Assembly (NCBI RefSeq): GCF_019320115.1
Contig: NC_089584.1
Location: forward strand, 58,710,852 to 58,774,851
Length of the DNA stretch: 64,000 nt
Direction of reading: 5' to 3'
Source of the DNA: Miscanthus floridulus
Lineage: Eukaryota; Streptophyta; Magnoliopsida; Poales; Poaceae
The notes beneath the pieces are model-generated. The model was not told the DNA's origin. It was given only the letters and a program-made list of their open reading frames with translations, and did not search any database. Position numbers and translations under genes: made by a program. Below, piece by piece: positions 56,601-64,000 of the stretch; the first letter of the stretch is position 1, and each line of letters opens with the position of its first letter.

Positions 56601-58403
56601 TATGAGCAATCGAACTGCTACCAGCCCTACGGTCTTACCCCCAACTTCTCAGCACGGCGGCATTTTGACCAGTGATGAGCAAAATGATAAATTAGCGGTT
56701 GGTAGCGCTTGGCCAGGCATGGGGAAGATAGGGCGCCTAGCTGTCTTCTTATGCCACTATGAAACCCTGAGCTAGGCGAATTGGAGGGCGGAAAGGCGGA
56801 GCTCTAGCCATGGAGAGAGCACATGAGCGAGGGTGAGCGGATTAAGACGGATGGCTCCATTCGATGGCGGTAGCACGAACATGTGTGCACAGGTGATGGT
56901 TCATGGGGCTTGGTGCAATGTGCTTGAATGGAGCGGCAAGACCTGAGCGGGGCTCACCAGCATCGACTAGTGGGGGCAACGTAAGGCAGTGGAACATCCC
57001 ATCGCCACTATAACTGGGGCCAATGACCAGACATGGCGGTAGTGGCATACGCCAAGGGCCCGACATGGTAGGTGAATCACAATGGTGGGGCGGGCGCCAC
57101 GTTGGCCGAGCAATGACCATCGCAGCCATGGCTCGCCCTACGAGCAGCACCATAGCCAGCCACCTGAGCGTGACATGCATGCAGTAGCAGGAGACAGACC
57201 GCACAGCCGAGGCCGACCAATGCTAGGCCGCAGACGCTACGCGACATCATCTGGGCGCGCGAGTTGGCTAGCGGTAGCAGCCCATCCACGGACTGAGCCG
57301 TGCGCTAGCAGCGCCCATGCACGCGGTGACCATGAACCCAGACTGAGAGATGGCAACTGGTGACGTGCACGCATTTTAAAGTAGAGCAAAAGCTGTCAAC
57401 AATCATGATTGAGGTTCAACTAATTCCCCTAACCTAAAGCCAGCAATACCATCCATCAAGCAGAGTGATTGCCATGAGCAGAGAGCAACCAGAGAAAGGG
57501 ATAAAAGAGTGCCAACATGGGCTCGCCATGTTGAATGCCAGTTCACGAACGGAGCGCCAACAACATGGTTTCAACACGTTTTAACAAAGTTTGGGCAATT
57601 TTTAAGAGGGTATCTGACACCCAACACCACTACCACCTATACCATGGTCTAGAACTCACTTAGAGGCAACAACAGTACAAGAACATGAAACTAGGGTTTA
57701 AACAATTTAGTCTAAATTTGAATATCAAAACGGCATTGTCTACTATCTTTTTCCGACTTAGAAAAGGGCAAGGGTTCAATTAAAACTAAACAACCTTTAG
57801 CACTTTTGTCACAATTTTTAAAATGTCTAAACCCTATTAATTTCAACCAACAAGTATTCCGCACAATAGTCCATACTTCATGCTAACCCATAGGGGCAAA
57901 ATATCTAAGCACCATTTAACTATTTTGCTCAACATAATTAGCCAAAAATAGCATTTTAAACATAAGTCCAAATTCCTGCAGATTCAACGGAACGGCTGAT
58001 TTTTAGTTTCAGGTTCAATTTTTGAGCTCTCAAGAACACTAGTTAACAACATTTGTTTTCAAAATTTAAAGTTGCATTTTCAACTACACCACTTGCTCCT
58101 CAACTCTACTTAAATACTACACACAAGTTATATTTTATTTTTGTTTATATAAATTATTTTTCATACCAAACAATTAAAACGATTTATCCCATTTTTCTAG
58201 TTAGGATTTTCATTAGCATATTTTACGCACTAAGTAGGTTAACTTGGATATTTATTTGAGTCCACAAAAGTGAGTCACAAAGGATTCGCTTATCATTTCA
58301 TATGCGTTATAAATTTTTAAAACCGGAAAACTTGTTTGGCTAATCTCTTTCTTGGGCCTTAACCTCGGTGCTAAGCAAGTTCGTAACACCAGAGGTGTTA
58401 CAG
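53649..58403 (-). repeat. LARD copy 2, 5' LTR (about 4.75 kb)
   Basis: On the minus strand it starts TGTAACACCTCTGGTGTTAC at 58403 and ends TTCTGCCATA at 53649. Its first 300-400 bp and its last 2.3 kb parallel LARD copy 1, including a TA run at 55100-55122. The central part (about 56060-57600) is unrelated to the lectin-kinase part of copy 1; ORFs there lack recognisable domains. Confidence 0.75.
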
Positions 58404-59920
58404 TTCGTCGACAACCTAGCCTTCTCCTAACTTCGACATCTGATCTACAAGCCTACGATGGGTAGCTGCGGAAGAGGGCTGTACTTCTAGAAAGAGGGCG
58501 TCGAGTAGAACACCGGCATATATTTATACGTAGGGTTTGGAAAAGTTTCAAAATTTCTTAATTTCTAGATTTATTTCATGTTTAAAAATAATTCTAGGAA
58601 ATTTCTTAAATCATATTTAAGCCACGAAAAATCATAGAAAGTAAAGAAAATTTCCTGAGGTAGATATGAACATGATAGGTCAAAAGAAAGAGTTTGGAAC
58701 TCATGAAAAGATTATTGAGATGACCAAGGTAAAAGATTATGGTCAAGGAAAAAGGAATTAAATTCCAGTAAAGGTTGAAAATTTCCTGAAGAGAAAGAAA
58801 CGTTGTTCTACGTATTTTGAAACCATTTGCACCCATAAACATCAAATGCAACCGGCATGAATGCAACACCCTTTCAGATTAAATTATAAAAGTCATTTAA
58901 AATTCACATTTTGCACTGTTTAAATTACTAAAAGGCTAATTAAGTCTTGGAAATTTTAGAAAAAACTATAAACTCATAATTTTTCTTTCGTGTAAAACTA
59001 TTCACAACCCAAAATAGAAATTTTGGAGCCTGACAAAGTGCTAGTTGTCCATGGTCCATCCTCTATTCCTCGGTCCAAACCTTCGCATCCGTTCTTCAAT
59101 GCTCTCATCCCATCACGCATGGGCTCCTGCTCGACCTTATCTATTGTCGTTGACCGTCTTACGCTCAACACCCATCACAAGTTGACAAGAGACATGTTAC
59201 ACACTCACTCATTCCTCAATTAGTCTCATGCACACTTAATGAAAACTCTGATCACCTCATTGATAATCACTCATCGCTCGCACATATCGACTATGTGTTC
59301 GTATTTTCCAAATGCTTCGGCACATGATGACACTACATAATTTCCCTGAAAAACAGAAACAGTAAGCTTTTCAAAATTTTGAGAAGGCGATATATTTTAT
59401 TGGCATCTGCACACCAATTGAGTTGTAGCTATCCTTCGAGTAATTACAACTTTGGTACTCAAGCGTTAAATTATATAATTGGTTACCTTATATCTATCTA
59501 GTAACCTTATAATTAGTTTCAAAATTCTGTTAATATATAATGGTAGAACTCTGCATCAACCATAAATTCCATGTCATAAAGCAATGAGTTTATATAAGAT
59601 CCCACTTGCACATATACAAATGCATACACAGATCAGTTCACGTTAGTTCCTCTAAAGGAGGCAAAATAAGTGTGTAACCTACTGCTAGCAGCCACCACCA
59701 GCGTCATCAACTAACTTAGTCACTTTTTCTAAGTTGTACAAAGAAAGGATGTTCCAGCACCCATAGATGTCAGTGGACTCAGAACCACTCTCCACGGAGA
59801 GACGTGGTTCGGCACCTTAGGGTGCTGCATGGGTCCCCTTTTAGTGTAAGTGCCAAGCCATCCATAAAAAACGCAGTTGATGACAGTACAACAGAGAAGA
59901 CGACAGAAACACAAGATTTT
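58404..59920. other. LTR-retrotransposon-like remnant and unassigned sequence
   Basis: 58404-59040 has the AT-rich AAATTTCCTGA, TAAACTCATAATTTT style of large Gypsy LTRs but lacks a clear pair or coding region. 59041-59920 shows no gene or terminal repeat. Confidence 0.35.
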
Positions 59921-60050
59921 TTTTCTTTGAAAGGAGCCACTTTACCCGGCCTTCTTTGGAGGCCATTAAAGGAGCCAGGGATCAATCCCTGGTCGGCCGG
60001 CCAACTCCCACCCTTAGGGCTAAACCGCCTGCTCTATGACCAGTTTCTAA
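59921..60050 (-). mobile_element. tRNA-derived SINE with 14-bp target duplication
   Basis: GAAACACAAGATTT (59907-59920) and GAAACATAAGATTT (60051-60064) flank the insert, differing at one base. On the minus strand the body carries an A-box-like TAGCCCTAAGGGTGG and, about 20 bp later, a B-box-like GGGATTGATCCCTGG, and ends in an A-rich AAAGAAAAA next to the duplication. This is the layout of a Pol III-transcribed SINE of about 130 bp. Confidence 0.75.
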
Positions 60051-60064
60051 GAAACATAAGATTT

Positions 60065-60613
60065 CAAGTGTAGTGCTAATCATCTGCTTTACTCCTGCTA
60101 TATGACTCAGAAGGAATAATGTTAAAAGTATAAATACGTGTAGTTAGAGATAAAGATATAATTAATCCAGAGATATAATAGGTCTAGACTTAGCTAGTAG
60201 AACTTGTATTATACTCCACGTCGATTTATAAAGTGTTTGGTTTGGGAAATCAACCCATTTTAAGTGAGGTGCATCATGAGTTCATTAGTTAAATTTAGTT
60301 GAATGATTTCATTTCTCATACAAGTATTATACTAGTATTAATTATTAGCTTTTAAGAAAATGATGGTACTGATGGATAAACTCATTTCAATTCACAATCA
60401 TATCCAAAGAAAAAAAATCAGTGAACTGATGGGACTATATCATTCAACAAACCAAACAGCATCCCTTTAAATGCATGCTTGTCATTTACCAAAGTCCTAA
60501 GACATGTATCAATTATGCCACCTACATGACGAACATATAAGACATCCTAAGGACTTATTAAGCCTTTTCCATTTTGCCACAATGACAGTGTCGAGAAAGC
60601 TCAGTACTGACTT
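60065..60613. mobile_element. intergenic, with a MITE of TGTTTGGTTTG ends at about 60232-60462
   Basis: AGTGTTTGGTTTG near 60232 and CAAACCAAACAGC ending at 60462 form inverted ends about 230 bp apart, a pattern common among grass MITEs. No unambiguous target duplication was found. The rest of the stretch is AT-rich and uninformative. Confidence 0.45.
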
Positions 60614-60717
60614 AGGCCTCTTTGGCACGGCTTATGCCGGCTTCGGCTTCATCTATTTTACACAAATCGAGGCACTGTAGCGTGAAGCCGTTTTGTAAGT
60701 CGGGGTTAAAATGAACT
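60614..60717. mobile_element. MITE end (GGCCTCTTTGGCACGGCTT type), interrupted by the CACTA element
   Basis: GGCCTCTTTGGCACGGCTTA followed by CCGGCTTCGGCTTC and GTGAAGCCGTTTTG arms resembles one half of a common grass MITE. It stops at 60717, where the CACTA terminus begins. Confidence 0.45.
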
Positions 60718-60779
60718 CACTACTAGAGAACAGACTTTAGAACGATGTCCCAATTTAACATTAGCTCGGCATTTTTTGC

Positions 60780-61010
60780 CCCCGGGACTAAAGGTTTTTT
60801 TAGTCCCGGTTGGTAATACCAACCGGGACTAAAGATTCCTACCCAACGGTCATCCGCGGGGCAGGGATCTTTAGTCCATACATTTAGTCTCGGTTGGTAA
60901 TACCAGCCGGGACTAAAGTTTTTAGTCCCGGTTTGGGTGATGCCCCGGGAATAAAGATTAATCTTTAGTCCCGGTTTGGCCCCCTAACCGGGACTAATTA
61001 TCCCGGCCTA
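60780..61010. repeat. CACTA subterminal repeats
   Basis: At least six copies of the CCGGGACTAAAG/CTTTAGTCCCGG motif, several arranged as palindromes around GGTAATACC. They are the usual binding sites for the CACTA TNPA-type protein. Confidence 0.85.
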
Positions 61011-61721
61011 TAGACCAGCTCATTTCTTCCTCCCCGAGCCCGAGCCATTCCATTCAAACTTACTATCTCTGTTCTTCAGCTTGCTGTTGTTCTTGCTCTC
61101 TCCCCCTCCATTGGTGTTGCTCTTCAATTTTGGAGGTAACAAACTTAATCCTCTTATGTTTTATCAGTAGCTTATCTCATTTTGCAATGTAGATGCATGT
61201 GTAACTTTATATGTTGGACTTTATTATGATTTTATGTCATTTTTAGCTCAAAATCACATGATGATTTGCATATATGTTTGGATAAACAAAAGTTAAATTA
61301 GTTCATCAAAATCACTTGATAGTTTAGTATTGCTAGTATATGTAGTACATTTCATGGTTTAGTTAGATAAATAAATATTTTTATTTTTTTAATATATTAC
61401 TTTAGAAATGAGAAATTTACAATAGTTTGCAAAAATAAGTATAGAAAGTAACTTGATATGGTGGATTTGATTATGATTTCTATGTCATTTTTAGCTCAAA
61501 ATCACATAATGATTTATAATAGTAAAATCACTTGATAGTTTGGTATTTTACTATTATACATAATACATATTTCATGGTTTAGTTAGATAAATAAATAATT
61601 TTAGTTTTGTTTAAATATATTATTTTAGAAAATGTGAAATTTACACTAGTTTGCAAAAATAAGTATAGAAAGTAGATGACAACTGGTACCGGATCCTCGG
61701 CCTCTTGTTTGGTTGCGAAAC

Positions 61722-62065
61722 GACTGAGGCCAGAACTCCCTCTCATTATATGTGGCAAGTGTAAGTAGAAGATTGTGATGGAGTACTGAGTCAAGAGACA
61801 GGGACCCAACAAGGGTTGTGTTTTCTACAAGTGCCCGGATCGCGATGTGAGTTTCTTACGCATGTGATTATTATGGCTAATTGACCTGCTTTTCTTAAAT
61901 ATTTTTGACTAAATATTTTTTGGCTTTAATTGCAGTGGGAGGGCAATGGATGCGATGGTTGGTACTGGGAAGAAGATTATGCTACATACGTGTAGAATTC
62001 GGGTGCGCTTGAGGTAGCGGCAACTGATGATGAGGCAGTGAGCCAGCAGGAGAAGCTTATTGATA
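61722..62065 (+). pseudogene. CACTA accessory exons with a GRF-type zinc finger-like motif
   Basis: The first block reads LPLIICGKCK, then after a stop KIVMEY, a second stop, and KRQGPNKGCVFYKCPDRD up to a GTGAGT donor at about 61846. The second block, after TTGCAG at 61935, reads WEGNGCDGWYWEEDYATYV. The CxxC ... GPNxG ... FYKCP ... WYWEEDY pattern resembles small zinc-finger proteins near grass CACTA termini. Two stops in the first block and one in the second make it inactive. Confidence 0.55.
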
Positions 62066-62287
62066 TTCAATAGACGAATGATTTGTCTATTTTAGTTGCA
62101 TACGGTCACAAAATAATTATGTTACTGAAGTGCATTATAGTTTTAGTTTGTTTAGTGATAGTTGGGATTGCTTACGTTGTATCCAGGCTTAGTTAATTAA
62201 TCAACCGTGTGTGTGTGTCATCTATGTTGTGTAATAAAATACTTAATTATGTTCAAGGTTTTCATAATTTGTCATGTAATACAGATT

Positions 62288-64000
62288 ATGTCACGCCATT
62301 GGATGTACAATGCCGATCGCCGCTCCCAAGACTTTATTGAGGGCGTGCATTATTTCTTAGGTGTGGCCGAGGCAAATAAGCGGGATGGTTTCATGTGCTA
62401 TCCATGTGCCCTATGTAAGAATTTAAAGGAATATTCAAGCTCAATGAGTCTTCATTCACATTTACTTAAGTCAGGTTTCATGTCAAACTATATATGTTGG
62501 ACTAAGCATGGAGAAAGCGGGGTCATGATGGAAGAAGGTGAAGGAGAAGATTTAGACATTGATGACATTATTGCTCAGTATGGTGCCTTTAATGATACTA
62601 CAATGGGGGGAGATGAAGAAGAGGTAGCGGCAGAAGATGATCTCGATGATGCTCTTGGTGATGCCATTCGTGATGCACAACAAGAATGCGAAAGTGAAAA
62701 AGAGAAAGTTAAGTTCGAGCGCATGCTTAAGGATCATAGGAAGTTGCTATACCTGACGGCCGAAGAGGGGCAAAAAAGCTGGGTACAACACTGGAATTGC
62801 TATAGTGGAAGGCAAAGAATGGTGTATCCGACAAGGCATTTAGGAATTTATTGAACCTCATAAAGAAGATGCTTCCAAAGCCAAATGAATTGTCCACCAC
62901 TACGTACGAAGCAAAAAAGGTTGTCTGCCCTTTGGGATTAAAAATCCAGAAGATATATGCATGTCCTAATGACTGCATCCTCTACCATGGCAATGAATAC
63001 AAGAATTTGGATGAATGCCTGGTATGTAAAGCATCACGGTATAAGATCAGGCGCGATGATCCTGGTGACGTCGAGGGTGAACAACGTCCTAGAAAGAAAA
63101 TCCCTGCCAAGGTTATGTGGTATGCTCCTATAATACCATGCTTAAAATGTTTGTTTAGAAATGAAGACCATGCAAAGTTGTTGTGGTGGCATAAAGAAGA
63201 CCGTAAGGTAGACAATATGCTGAGACACCCAGCTGATGGGTCCTAGTGGAGAGCGATAGATAGAGAATTTTTAGAGTTTGCAAATGAGGCTAGAAACTTA
63301 AGGTTCGCCTTAAGTACAGATGGTATGAATCCTTTTGGAGAGCAGAGCACTGGTCATAACACTTGGCCAGTTACTCTATGTATCTACAACCTTCCTCCAT
63401 GGTTATGCATGAAGTAGAAGTTCATTATGATGCCAATCCTCATCCAACGTCCGAGGCAACCTGGCAACGACATTAATGTCTATCTGAAGCCATTAGTTGA
63501 AGAACTTCTAGTTTTATGGAACAAACCAGGTATACGTGTCTGGGATGAGTACAAACAAGAACACTTTGACCTACGAGCAATGTTGTTCGTAACAATCAAT
63601 GATTAGCCTGCTTTAAGTAATCTTTCAGGTCAGACAAATAAAGGATATAATGCATGCACACATTGTTTTGATGACCTTGATAGTATATATTTGAAAAGAT
63701 GTCAAAAGGTCATGTACCTTGGCCATCGTCGATTCCTTCCTTTGAATCACCAAGTAAGAAAGAAAGGGAAACATTTTAAAGGTAAGCCAGACCACCGGAA
63801 GAAGCCTCATAACCGAATTGGGGAAGATGTACTCGCAATGGTCAAGGATGTGAAAGTAGTATTTGGAAAGGGACAAGGCAGCGAATCTGTTCCCAAAGAT
63901 GCTAAGGGACACGCACCCATGTGGAAGAAGAAGTCCATCTTTTGGGAGCTACCCTATTGGTAAGTCCTAGAGGTCCGCAACACAGTCGACGTGATGCACC
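62288..64000 (+). pseudogene. CACTA TNPD-type transposase (incomplete at window edge)
   Basis: It starts MSRHWMYNADRRSQDFIEGV after an ATACAG acceptor. The N-terminal transposase-associated domain has CYPCALCKNLKEYSS and LLKSGFMSNYICWTKHGE, then an acidic linker. A one-base loss in an A run at about 62773 shifts the frame. In the new frame: KVVCPLGLKIQKIYACPNDC, VCKASRYKIRRDDP, PAKVMWYAPIIPCLKCLF, LRFALSTDGMNPFGEQSTGH, WPVTLCIYNLPPWLCMK, DEYKQEHFDLRAMLFVTIND and KGHAPMWKKKSIFWELPYW, typical of the Transposase_21 family. In-frame TAG codons lie at 63244, 63415 and 63604. The frame remains open at the right edge. Confidence 0.9.

Larger units (their letters stand above)
50787..58403 (-). mobile_element. 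LARD copy 2 (opposite orientation), 3' LTR missing
   Basis: On the minus strand: 5' LTR 58403-53649, primer site 53646-53634 (TGGTATTAGAGTG), internal ORF from 52978, then 3' internal sequence to about 50787 where Gypsy element 3 is inserted. Homology to LARD copy 1 covers the LTR ends, primer site, ORF and 3' internal blocks, but the two are clearly diverged. It has no retrotransposon enzymes. Confidence 0.75.
60718..64000 (+). mobile_element. CACTA (En/Spm-type) transposon, right part beyond window
   Basis: The left terminus is CACTACTAGAGAACAGAC, preceded by ACT. Subterminal repeats of TTTAGTCCCGGTTGG and CCAACCGGGACTAAAG occur in both orientations to about 61010. A zinc-finger-like pair of exons lies at 61722-62065 and a TNPD-type transposase from 62288. 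The right terminus is not included. Confidence 0.9.

Noticed and set aside
56842..57363. ORFs in the central part of LARD copy 2 LTR, checked as a second lectin-kinase capture
   Set aside because: No lectin or kinase motif appears in any frame; the translations are Arg/Ala-rich and unlike the fragment in LARD copy 1.
59971..60022. Possible intact tRNA gene
   Set aside because: A and B boxes are present, but no cloverleaf with acceptor and anticodon arms can be formed. The flanking target duplication shows a SINE.

Overview
This window is plant nuclear DNA, almost certainly from a grass and probably a panicoid. The two host genes are split by many GT-AG introns. The rest is nested retrotransposons, CACTA sequence, MITEs and a SINE of types common in grasses. 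There are no prokaryotic signals. All calls come from reading motifs and splice sites by eye; no database search was run.

Layout. (1) 1-6.0 kb: a complete 7-exon WAT1-related (MtN21/EamA) transporter gene on the + strand, coding 345 residues, with a MITE just upstream of its TATA box and a hairpin MITE in intron 5. (2) 6.0-7.2 kb: a Copia 3' end (LTR plus RNase H) lying between two blocks of a CACTGCCGG-type repeat. (3) 7.24-21.93 kb: a stack of insertions. A minus-strand retroposon with 21/22-bp target duplications is interrupted by a Copia solo LTR with its own 5-bp duplication. That LTR is interrupted by a large non-autonomous LTR retrotransposon (LTRs about 4.5 kb), called 'LARD copy 1' here. 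Both of its LTRs carry a degraded fragment of an L-type lectin receptor kinase gene. (4) 22-28 kb: a Stowaway-like MITE, a tandem array, and a minus-strand LysM receptor-like kinase gene. A 395-bp tandem duplication in that gene creates a stop-containing extra exon upstream of the normal transmembrane exon. (5) 28-30 kb: MITEs, A-rich sequence and an LTR-like remnant. (6) 30-42.9 kb: two adjacent, internally deleted Gypsy elements of one Tat-like family. They have about 400-bp LTRs, 110-bp and 84-bp tandem arrays, and a multi-exon antisense gene after pol. (7) 42.9-50.8 kb, minus strand: a Copia (Maximus/SIRE-like) element lacking RT and its 3' LTR, inserted in a Gypsy gag-protease fragment. 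(8) 50.8-58.4 kb, minus strand: 'LARD copy 2', a relative of copy 1 with the same unrecognised internal ORF. (9) 58.4-64 kb: an LTR-like remnant, a tRNA-type SINE with 14-bp target duplications, MITEs, and a CACTA element (terminal repeats, zinc-finger exon, TNPD transposase) running off the right edge.

Only the WAT1 gene looks fully intact. The LysM kinase keeps all kinase catalytic motifs but has three defects or ambiguities. Every transposon ORF is broken, often by stops that fit C-to-T (or opposite-strand G-to-A) change at Gln or Trp codons, as expected for methylated, silenced repeats. The most unusual items are the lectin-kinase fragment carried within LTRs, the spliced antisense gene in the Gypsy family, the conserved LARD ORF, and the duplicated transmembrane exon of the LysM kinase.
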